Below are positions 36,447-46,290 of a stretch of 64,000 nt of DNA, piece by piece. Within the stretch, counting starts at the first letter, position 1, and every line of letters starts with the position of its first letter. Source of the stretch: Terfezia claveryi (Eukaryota; Ascomycota; Pezizomycetes; Pezizales; Pezizaceae); assembly GCA_015179025.1 (NCBI GenBank), contig WHUX01000004.1:744001-808000 (forward strand). The letters are read 5' to 3'. The notes beneath the pieces were generated by a model, which saw nothing but the letters and a program-made list of their open reading frames with translations, ran no database searches and was not told where the DNA came from. The position numbers and the translations under genes were made by a program.

Positions 36447-39400
36447 ATGTGTTTGGATGTTCTTGGTGATTCTCGGTAGGCTTGTCCTCGGCTTGATGGT
36501 TTTTCTGTTACTTTGATTGTCAAGGGTGGCATCCTCACGTCTCCAAGTCTTCGGCCTTCAAAGCTGAAGCATGCCGTAAATCGGCGAATCAAGGCTGCCA
36601 GCTGATCCTTCATTTCCTTAGCCAGGTTTTTATCCACGATTATCGTCAAGTGTTTGAATTCGGGCTTTGGTCTAATCGCTTCGTCCAATTCCAATTCCAA
36701 GTGTTCAACCATTCTATCATCTGCCTCCATTTTTCCTTCCAGGCCAAGGGGGTCGATCGGCATGGTGTCTGGATCAGCTGTTTTCTCTATCGGTCTCACC
36801 TTATACATCAGCCTTGATTTCTTCCATAGTCTCCTTATTCTTCTGCTTGTCTGATATGTGTGAACCGGCAGTCTTGTCTGTGTAGCTAACTCCTCGCGTA
36901 CTTTGTCTCCCTGCTTGCCTTGCAGGTACTTGATTATATCTTTATCTCTTGTCATGTCCCACTTCCCGTCCTTCGCATTTTTTCTTTGATAGTGTAGATC
37001 TGTCCTGGGAATCTTTGTTCCCACGTCCCTCCTGTCTGGTTCCCATTTTTCGTGGATCATCGAAGCTGCCAGTGCCACTGGTCTGGGTTCTATCAGGGTA
37101 TTCCACAGTTTGTCCAGGTTTGATAGGGGTGCCGGCGGTAGCCATGGTGACTGTGAGATTCCGAATGATGTCTGAGCTGTAATTCCAAATGATGTCTGAG
37201 CTGTAATCAATGGTCTCTCTTGTATTAGGTTCGCTGCCAGGGCTGGTGATTGTTGATATGTATATGGCTCTGTTGTGATTCGTCTCCAATTGTCAGGGGA
37301 TGCAAAGTATGTCACCTTTGTGTTAGGCCTCACTATGTTAGCTTCACCCAAGATCTCCCCTTCTGAGATCCTCATTGGGTAGTCGCATATGTTAGAGAAT
37401 TGTAGGTATGGTGTGTTAGAGTAGAGGAGTGTTGAGGGTATCTTGCCCCAGGTTTCATTGCTCAAGTTGATGAAGGCTTTCCCTTGGAAGAGGAGTGTTT
37501 TGTTCTCGGGAAGTGAATGTCCCATCCTGATTGGGATATACGCATCCGAGTGGGGTGGTATGACCATGTTCTGTTTTGCTATCACCGATTTGTTAACTGA
37601 CCTTGTTGTGGATCTCTTCTCCTAGTGGTCGGCTATTGGGATCTCCATACCGGATATGTGGACCACCCCTTTGCTTTCGATATAGTCTATCTTGTAAGCT
37701 CGTGATGCGTCTCTTCCGATCAAGAAATTGCAGTCTAGTTCCTTAACTACTTGGAATTCCACCCATATCTTTGCAACCTTTCCCGGCTCTCCTTTCAGTA
37801 CCTCAGCAGAGGGTAAGTACACTGGAATTGTGACAAACCCCATTGTTTCCTCGTATCCTCCACCTACCCCCTTGAAGTTTGGGTTGAATTTTAGGTGGGA
37901 TTTGATTTTTATCTCTGGTACTTCCGCAGTGAGGACTGATTCCTTTATCAGACATTGTCCGCCCGTATCACCACATCCCACTACTGTGGGGCGTCCTGCT
38001 GATGGTGTGCCCAACCATACCTCCAGGGGGAGTGGGTCGCCATTCAGCCATAACAGGCCTTCTCCCACTGAGGGCGCTTGTTCTATCTCAATGATCTCCA
38101 CCTGTTTGCTCAAAGGAACCTTTCTCGAGTGTGAGAATGACAGCAGAGTTGTGCGGGTTACATTGTAGTGGGATGTCTCATTATCCGAGTCCGAGTCTTC
38201 ATCATCTCCTGTATCTGACTCGGAGTCTTCTGTTGCTGCTGTTTTGTAGCTCTTCCTCCTTGTGCTTTCTGTTCGTCCTTCTACCCTAGTTGGTTTGTCT
38301 TTCCCTTTGGTTTCCTCGGGCTTCTCAGATCTCTCTTTCCTCTTCTCTGGGCATTGGTTCCTGTAATGGTCTTCCCCACAGACCATGCAGGGTCCCAGGC
38401 CTTTATTAGAGGGTTTGGCTTTATTTTCCCTTACTTTCCCTAGACTCGTTCCTGACTTTGGGGTTGAGGGGCTTAGATTCCATGACGCCTTCTTCTTTGT
38501 CTCCTTCTTTCTTTTCTCCACTTGTAGTACTCGTGATCTGAGTTCCTCCCGAAAATCTGCCAGACGTGGGTGACGGTACGACATCACTGCTACCTCTAGA
38601 GTATGTCTCTCCAGTCCTCTCCATATCTCGTACATCACGTCCTTGTCCGAGATAGAGGGTTTGGCTCGTCTGTGCAGGTTTAGTTTCTCGTAGAAGTAGT
38701 GATTTGATGTCTCCTTCCATGGTTCGAATACCCGCTCGTCTGCGAGTTCTTTCAATCGTCTCGTATCTTCTCTGAATGCCTCACGAAGGAGCTGTTTCCA
38801 ACCCTCTAGCTCGTTCAGGTATCTCATCTCATAATCATTCAGTGTCACAAACCAGTCCTTGGCTGGGCCCTTCAGGCATTTTGGAATGGTTTTGGTGACT
38901 TCTGCTTCCCCATAAAATCTGGCAGACACTTCCAGTTGTTTGATGAAATATTCAACGTTCTCTCCGTCGAAGTCTATGAGGTCTTTTGCTTGTAGGGAAG
39001 TATTGTGTCTCTCCAGGGGTCTGTCACCTCTTCCCCGATATCTGTTGTAATCCCGTCCATCATACCAGTCTTCATTCTCATCCTCAGCCCTAGGAGTTGC
39101 GTGTTCTCTTTCCTGGCTTTCTCTTCGCTCGCCTCCTCGCAGGTTGAGTAGAGCACTGAAGATCATACGAGATGTAGGTAAGTTTGTGAAGATAGGTCTG
39201 TCATCTTGAGGGGTGTTTTCGAGTCTTGTTTTAGGGATGGTTGGTAATGGTCGGGGTTTGAGGGCTTCACTGTTGGCTTTCTCTATCCGATCCATCCTCT
39301 TTGTCACCTTGCTCATCTCTTGACGAAACATACTCATCAGGGTTGCCGTCTCTTTCTTTCGACTCTCTTCCATTCGGCGGAAGAGTTCATCGAAGTCCGA

Positions 39401-39769
39401 GAAATGGTTGTCATCCTGATTTCTAGTATGTTTCTCTTTTTGTTCAGCTTGTGCCAGTAGGGACTGTCTGCGTGCCCCTTGGTGTCAATGTTCTGGTAGA
39501 GTGGGGAGGCTTGGGTAGAGTTTGGGTAGTTCGAGGTGGCTTGTTGAGGGTTCCTCCTCCTGTTCTTCTGACTCAGGCTCTTCCAGGTTTTGTTCCTCCA
39601 AATTCTCTCCTTCTTCCGAGTTATCTTCGTTCTCTTCCCGGTCATTGTGGTGGGAGGGGAATACATTTCTGAATGGGGTTCGGGAAATCTTAGACGAGGG
39701 TTTGAAGGCATCTGCCTCTTCCCTATTCAGTTCACCCCTTGACATTCTTCGGACCGGTGTCCTCTTCAT
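36447..39769 (-). pseudogene. Element A gag-protease-pol, 5' part
   Basis: The frame opens at 39769 (MKRTPVRRMSRGELNREEAD) and stays in one phase to the insertion point. TGA at 39485-39487 and TAG at 37622-37624 interrupt it; the first fits CGA to TGA and the second CAG to TAG. Gag has an acidic N-terminal region, a coiled-coil-like stretch, and the knuckle CMVCGEDHYRNQC (CX2CX3HX4C). A retropepsin-like region follows, with GCGDTGGQCLI where DTGA is usual, and later NFLIGRD. The part after 37585 (IPPHSDAYIPIRM...) is the linker leading to RT. It ends at ...SPRTSKHI, where element B begins. The rest of pol continues at 30064. Not functional as it stands. Confidence 0.8.
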
Positions 39770-40023
39770 CTTGTCGAGAGTGAAGGTTTCTTGTCTTATT
39801 GTGAGCAGTTATCGCCAACAAGGTTTGGCTGGGGCACCGTGGGTGCGAGTAAGGGGGTTTTGAACCTTGGGTTCGATTTCAGGAAGACTTGCCTCGTGGG
39901 GGCACCTAAGTTGGACGGGGGAGTCCCCGGAGAACGGAACGAGAATAGAGGCAAAAAAAAGGGGAGATCTCATCCGCAAAAGTGAGATAGGCCCTCGGCG
40001 GAAAACGAGGTGTTGCTACCAAC

Positions 40024-40229
40024 TGTAAGAGCAAAAGACGGTATGCTCTTTAGATTCTTGCCTGAGAGGCTTTCTCGAGAGGACTCCCTCTCTCTCTATA
40101 TATACAGGTCTCTGACAGTATACTAGTTCCTTCCTCTTTCCCCTTTGGGAATTCCTCTTCTCTCTATGCGTATAGGTCTAGCTATATCTACATGTCTGGT
40201 ACTTCCCCTTTAGGTAAGGGAACCTTACA
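40024..40229 (-). repeat. 5' LTR of element A
   Basis: 206-bp LTR, promoter-proximal for the minus-strand element. Followed by CAGC at 40230-40233, matching the 4-bp target duplication on the far side. Confidence 0.92.
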
Positions 40230-42107
40230 CAGCACCCCTGCATCCAGTGTAGGGCTCAAGATGCTTTATATATTCGAGCTCATCACCCATATATCCACCA
40301 CAAATGTAGCCTCACGTTTAACCCGGGATGACCAGTCCTAGGTGTCTCCAATATTCTATAGAAGGAGCGATCAGCCCTGTGCTGGCTAGCAAAATCAGTA
40401 GAGGAAGGGATCGCGGAGGAGAAGGGTTGCTGCCAGAGGTACCAATTGGGGGGGGGGATTACGCGTCGTGGATTCCACTGGCCTCGGGGATTGCCAGTGA
40501 ATCCTCGATGACCTACAATAACCCCTATCGTAGTATGTCTCCGACGCAATGTCTTGCAATCTACCTCATATTAACTGGGTGTACATCTGATGCTCAACGA
40601 GCCAGCTTGATTGCCTCTGCTGATGCATCTTGGTATATTCGTTGTGCGTAGGGGGGGTATTGGTAATCTTCCTTGATTCAATTGATGTTGGTACGAAGTT
40701 GAGGTGGCTGCATGGGAATCACTGCTGTGAGAGGCTGAAGGCGCCGCGATTTTAGGGCGCCGCGGTTTGTGCCCCAAGGGAAGGGATTAAAGGCACTACG
40801 GGGGTGAAGGCGCCGTGGCTTGTGCTGCACGGGGGAGAGATGAAGGTGCTAGGGTTATGCCGCGAGGGAGGTGGTTGGTCATGGCCCACCCCGTTGTTAA
40901 CCCACCACAGCATTGCAAGATACAGGGAATACACCATAATGGAGGATATGAGTGGTAGAAATGAGTGCCCAGGATTTTCCCAACGGGATATTACCAAGCC
41001 GACAATGATTTCAAGAAGTGGAAGCAGCTCAGAAACTTCGGCCTCCTCCTAAGCAACTCAAAGAATAAAAATCTTACAAATATACTCCTTGCTACTATTA
41101 CAAGAATATATCCGTTAGAAGCATATACCACATAAGCATAAGGGTACTGCAGCCATAGGTGGCTGCTTAGAATGAATACTTATACACCTTTACCCCTATT
41201 TCAACAGAACTTTGAATTCTATAGTACTTACTTTATCCTATATACATGTTATACAGTACATATATGTAGTCTGGTTGGCACAACCTCTCGTAAACATATA
41301 TGCCTCTATATGCCCTATTGGCTTTAGCGATGGTCATTTTGGGCTTAGCATACTAAGTACTCTGCATAGAGAAAGTACTTGTAACTAATTCTCGTTACTA
41401 GCTTGTTAGTTATAACGGCTATAACTAATCAATGACAAACAGCTCCACTATTTGGGGGAGGGAAGGACAAGGTTTCGAATTCGGTTGTGTAGCAAAGTGA
41501 TTTGGGATACTAGTTAGGGTAGCGGAATGGTGCTATAGGCAGTGTAGCAGGTACAGTAAACTCTCGTTATAAGCATATGGCCAGGACCGGAGTTGGTATG
41601 CTTATAACGAGGTTTAGCAGAGTTTTTTTAGGAGCAAGCCAGAGCACGCGGAGTGGATAGAGGCGGACGGGGTAGGGAGCAGAGTTCACTACATGGTAGT
41701 AGTGGACGATGTGGTGAAGGCTTGCTTGTACTACGACGACGAAATTCAGGTAGCAAACGAAATCTCAGGTAACAGCGAGCCGGGATTCATCGCTAACCTC
41801 TGGAAAAAGAATTATAGGGGAAGCAGACGCATGTAAACTGCCTGCATGAAGTCTAGAAGTCGTGATTTAATCTACATAGAGATAAGAAGGTGACCTAGAA
41901 CGAAAACGCAAGAGGACTACCCGGACATAAGATAACCCATCGGGGTTCAGACTAACTTGAGCGAGGTGGACATGCGAAATCCAGCGGCAATTTGATCGGC
42001 ATCACTTTGTGGCGTCTTGATTTGAAGTCGTAAGGCGAACTGGTAGGACTAAACGGTAATTTGGTCATCTATAGTCAGCATGGCTCCTGATTGATTTGTT
42101 TCTTCTT
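40230..42107. other. Intergenic with a Fot1/pogo-like relic
   Basis: No host gene supported. 40740-40870 repeats the phrase TGAAGGCGCCG. 41041-41550 is AT-rich and contains a copy of TAGTCTGGTTGGCACAAC (41269-41286). A transposon end begins at 41554. Confidence 0.5.
41554..41836 (+). mobile_element. Fot1/pogo-like transposon end and short coding relic
   Basis: After a TA dinucleotide, the sequence CAGTAAACTCTCGTTATAAG is a typical pogo-class terminus. Its inner part (CGTTATAAGCATA) is repeated in inverted orientation at about 41594-41616, giving a short hairpin end. A frame of 67 codons at 41633-41836 (WIEADGVGSRVHYMVVVDD...) follows. It has no start codon or recognised motif and may be a scrap of transposase. 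No second terminal repeat was found. Confidence 0.4.
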
Positions 42108-42173
42108 CACAGCCTATCCTCATCATCTTCATCATCCTTATCATCCTCATCATTCTAATCATCCTCATCATCC

Positions 42174-42247
<74 letters not shown>
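42108..42247. repeat. (ATC)n microsatellite
   Basis: Imperfect, then perfect ATC/CAT trinucleotide repeat (plus strand); the pure part has about 24 units (about 42174-42247). On the minus strand it is the 3' end of the AcuF/vWA gene and encodes poly-Asp in that gene's frame. In another frame it gives a meaningless poly-Met. Confidence 0.92.
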
Positions 42248-45200
42248 GATAGCATCGTAAGGTGGACTGATAGAGCTGAACAGTAATTTGATCATCTAAA
42301 ACACGCATTAGTCAGAATGGGAGCTTAGCAGTATGAAGAGGGTACATTGCATTGTATCACATACCTGTAGCTGGTGCTTCTCAGTGAAAACCTGATCCTT
42401 GGTTCTCATTCCCATAATTTCCATGAGATCTCCTCCCGATAGGGTGTCAACATAATCCTTAACCGGGGATTTGTTATCAAGATGATCAAGGAATTTTTTG
42501 GCGTCACCGTCATTCCCGACTCGAGCAAATTGGAATGCAATGGCTTTCCGAGCGTTAGTAGCTCGAATCAACAGTTCAATCTTACGGATCACGGCACAAA
42601 CCTTTAGTCGTCTTGGGATCAAAATTATCCCTCTCAAGGGAGTCAACGACACTCTGGATTGCCTGCTTGAGGCGGTTAGGAGGCTCTCCCTCGACCTAAG
42701 ATGATTGCGGGTTAGGGCATGTATCAAGCAGGAAGCATGAGGACGTACAGCTCCATCTGTAATAACCATGATCAAGAGAGGTCGTCCGAGTTGCTTGAGC
42801 TTTCTCGCCTTCCATGGTGCAGTTTCATCGAAAACGAAAGGTTTGAGTATCTTTTGCATGAGGCCGGTTCCGATTCTCGTCAGCCCTTCAAATTCGTGAT
42901 CATCGATGACTTTGTCAATCTCTCTGGCTGTCATAATGTTGTCTGCTTCTAGGTCATCATTGCCATTGAGGAAACGAATGGCACGGATACCACGCTTCTT
43001 ATCGGAAATCGCCCCGTAGATGTCTGCGATGAAGGAAAGAACGCTCTTTACGGCCACCTTACGCCTCCCAGCTTCTTCAATCTCCATAGAGATAGAGTCA
43101 TCTGAGGTCCAGTCGGATTAGTCCCATTTCTGTAATTCAATATAGCAAGGAGACTCACCAATCAGCACAGCCAGGTCGTAGAGACTCAATATGGCGAGAT
43201 TCATTACAAGCTCTCGGTTAATAGGCAAGTTTAGACCTGAGTACGAGCCAGCTCCAGCTGGGTTGTAACTTTTCAAGGAGGGTTGATCCCCCCTCGCCAA
43301 CACGGCCGCCCTCGAAGCCGACATGGTCCCGCTCATGGCTCGAGCCTTTTTCCCTACAGGGCTCGATCCCGTGGCTCGAGCTTCCGGCTCGTACCAATGC
43401 ATAAGCAAGTTTGTAGCAATTTCGGCTTGTGGCAATAGCTGCTGCCGCAACTGTTTGTCGGTCAAATGCTCTCCAAGGATACGTTTTAGGTCATGAGCCT
43501 TCACAAATCCCATCATCTTATTCAGACAATCCTTCACCTTGAGCCGCTTAGGGTCGCTTGTGCGAGTCCCGCCCGTGCTTAACCGTATTGAGCTTCCCAG
43601 TTCAGACTGGCTTCCAGATTCAAAGTCGCCCCTGTAAGCCATTTCAGATTCGTGCTCATCTTCGCCGGTAAGGAGCTCATCCTCTGCTGGCCGAGGCAAA
43701 ATAAAGAGGGCCATTTGTTGCAAGTGATATCCGAGATGACGCCGTAGCTGGGCCATTTCATATTTAATCGGGCAGTAGGGGCAAGAAGGAGTATCCTGGT
43801 TGACAAGCCGCTCTGCTTTTGTAGAAAGATCAATGCTTCCCGCCATATCATTGCGATGAAATCGCTTCAAATGTTCCTGGGTTGGATAAAAATTAGGCGG
43901 ACAAAGTGGGCAAGCTTGCTTGGAGCTCTGTGCCCTTTCAGACCACTCTGCTACAGTCGAGTGCTCTGATTCTGGCAATTCTTCCTTGTGTGAGTCTCCC
44001 ATGTGCTTGATAATGTTATCCTTACAGCCAAATGTTAGATTACAGGCCTCACAATGCCATTCTCTGCGATGCGTCCGTAATTCATGTTCAAACCACTCTG
44101 CACGACTTCCATATAGATGACCAGGTCTCAGACAGCTTGCAAACGTGCAGACATATGGCATAATATCACTAAATACGTGGTGCCTATATGGATCAAATAA
44201 GCAGTGCGCAGGCATGGGTAGTAGATATGTGCCGCCAACGTCAACTTACTTCCATGAATTTGGATTCTTAATGCAAACCATATCGTGACAATACGGGCAT
44301 AAGAAAGGCTCATCATCAAACCCATCTTCCTTAGTATGTGGGGGTTCTGGCACTGAGAGCCTGTAGCTGTCAAGGCCGTGATGACTTGCGCATGAGCTTG
44401 CATACGAGGTTTGTGACTGTGCGGTACCGGTATCAGAACCCTCGTCTAGATCCTCTCTTAACGGTTCGAGCTTCAGGGCAGCTTTGTTCTTTGCATGGAA
44501 GGTAGTTGCTGTTGTTCCGCTAAGTACAGTGCCTGGTCCCCGCTTGTTCTCCCGATCCGGCACAGTGTTCGACTGGGTGCCCTCTAGTTCGTCCTCCTGC
44601 GTTGTTTCCACTGGTTCTAGCAGCTCTACAGCTGGTGCGGCACCAATAAACTGGCTGATTTTCTTGTGGTGACGTTCATTGTATATGAGCAGCTGGCGCC
44701 GCTTTGTGTTTGCCCGTCCAAGTCGCTCCTGCAAAGCCTCTGGTGCATGTGGGAACTTGTTGACCGCATGCTGGATGTCCCACAACTCATAGTGCTTGAC
44801 GTCAATTGAGGCACATTTGTGAATACGATTTGCTGGGACCGCCTGATAAAGTACCGTTGAGAATCTGTATAGACATTTAAGCACATGATCAATATCAAAC
44901 ATGGCGTATTCAAGATCACTGGTGGATGGAAGCTGTTCCTCAACGAACAGCGCATCATCCGCATTGCATTCAGGTAATGAATCATCTGAATCTGACGCTG
45001 ACAATGAATCATAGCCGGAAGACCCGATGGTAGTCTCATACCCGATGGTGGACTCCTGGCCTTTGGGTTGGTTACTTAGGTAAGCAGTGTTCGTTATGAT
45101 TTTCAACGCTACCTCTGGCATACGCCGGTCAGCTGGCCCGCAAGTGCAATGGACCGAGGTTTTATGCATATGGTTTCATGGCCTGGCTCTATTCTGACCT

Positions 45201-45544
45201 TCTTCTAAAGCATGCTCCATGTCTTCCAACAACTGTACAACCTGGCTATGGATATGCAATGCTTCCCTCATGCGATAATCGAGCGACATTCTGCCGCTTC
45301 TGTGTGCCCCAGCATTCCCGGCCCACAACTTGAACCGCTCAAACTGTTCACGTAGAAACACCTGTGTCGGCTGCAGCTGCTCTGTAGACATCAGGGCCTT
45401 GGTCGGGGCAGCGTGAAGTTCATTGTTCAGACGCTGGAAGACTCGAATGCAAGATTGATAGCATGAAGCGATAGGCTTAAAGGACTGCTCAGGAGTTGAT
45501 GCAAGTACAATACCAAAGTTATTTCCGTCTCCGAGCTCCGACAT
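42155..45544 (-). CDS. AcuF-like C2H2 zinc-finger / vWA-domain fusion, 1003 aa
   Basis: Seven exons (45544-45199, 45114-44250, 44183-43159, 43101-42749, 42695-42651, 42601-42365, 42295-42155) join in frame to 1003 aa. The N-terminal 115 residues (MSELGDGNNFGIVLA...) and an acidic linker resemble fungal AcuF-type proteins. Next comes FLCPYCHDMVCIKNPNSWKHH.F.D..PYVCTFASC, then C2H2-like fingers (HCEACNLTFGCKDNIIKHMGDSH; CPLCPPNFYPTQEHLKRFH; CPYCPIKYEMAQLRRHLGYH). The same exon runs into a von Willebrand A domain, LYDLAVLIDDSISMEI, whose MIDAS motif DxSxS is intact, with VITDGA and FQFARVGND later. The last exon ends in about 24 Asp plus EDDEDD. Intron 42650-42602 (49 bp) is the weakest call; without it a one-base frameshift is needed. 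Function is unknown. Confidence 0.75.
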
Positions 45545-46290
45545 GTTGACGTCGGTGGTCGTACGCGCGTTAATGTAAGTTTCTGTGTCGTTGAAGTTCC
45601 AGACGTTATTTTTGAATTACTTTTCATGATGCGGGGTAGATAAGTAGGCATCTATATCAGGACCCCACACCAGCGAATTATATCATGCAGTAGTACAATA
45701 TATGTACATATGTACAAGCAGGCAGACCTAGTCCAAGTTAGATGCACATTACATGCGGATACGGGCAGACACGTAGTCTGGCTGCGGACACGAATACTTC
45801 AAAAGCCATATACTCAAGACGTTGGCCTTCTTTACAATCAAGGCGTGATAGATGTCAACGAGCACCCAATTCACTTCTCACAGTTCCGAATAATAGCTGT
45901 AGGGGTGCGCCATTAGTTATAGGCAAAGATGCAGACACAACCAATGTCAGAGTAGCTCTTTTCTCCCTAAATGCTCAACGGGGCCTCTTGGATAGTACTT
46001 GTTTATGCATATGGGCCATTTCCGCAATTTATAATATCTCTGCATGTATGTATATAGTCCAATGTAAACGCATTTATTTCGTTGGTCGAAGAGGTCGGGC
46101 CGCTTCGTTGGCGCAGAGGCTGGTTTCCATTACCCCGCTCTGCCCCAGACTGTCGTTATTTGCAGTACGGAGGCCTCCGTACTGACACATATATATGTGC
46201 CATCCCCACGCCATCGACGTCTAGTAACTCTGGGCCCGTTGAAATACAATATACAGAACGTTAACAGTCTTAACTTGACACCTCCTCGAT
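45545..46290. promoter_or_regulatory. Shared divergent promoter region (746 bp)
   Basis: Separates the minus-strand AcuF/vWA gene from the plus-strand DUF7580-type gene and must hold both promoters. Blocks of it are repeated in the downstream duplication at about 49880-51320: GACGTCGGTGGTCGTACGCG, GTACAATATATGTA, AAGACGTTGG and GCGCAGAGGCTGGTTTCCAT. Retention of the GTCGGTGGTCGTACGCGCG block makes it a candidate regulatory site, though shared ancestry alone could explain it. Confidence 0.5.

Larger units (their letters stand above)
26745..40229 (-). mobile_element. Ty3/Gypsy chromodomain retrotransposon A, split by element B
   Basis: Flanked by two 206-bp direct LTRs (26745-26950 and 40024-40229) that begin TGTAAGAGC and end CCTTACA and differ at one base. 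A 4-bp CAGC flanks both sides. Coding runs on the minus strand: Gag, protease-like region, RT, RNase H, integrase and a chromodomain-like tail, all in one reading frame, as in Tf1-type elements. Element B is inserted in the pol region between 30065 and 36446. The primer-binding candidate is TGGTAGCAACACC, two bases inside the 5' LTR (about 40006-40021). The polypurine tract AAGGGGGGG lies just inside the 3' LTR (about 26953-26965). Removing B leaves an element of about 7.1 kb. Several in-frame stops make this copy non-autonomous. Confidence 0.9.

Noticed and set aside
40571..41052. Frames near 40.6-41.0 kb
   Set aside because: Low-complexity GC-rich sequence with repeats of TGAAGGCGCCG and no protein family features.
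42049..42255. Open frame encoding a run of about 24 Met
   Set aside because: Produced by the ATC microsatellite in a non-coding phase; the vWA gene uses the Asp phase of the same bases.
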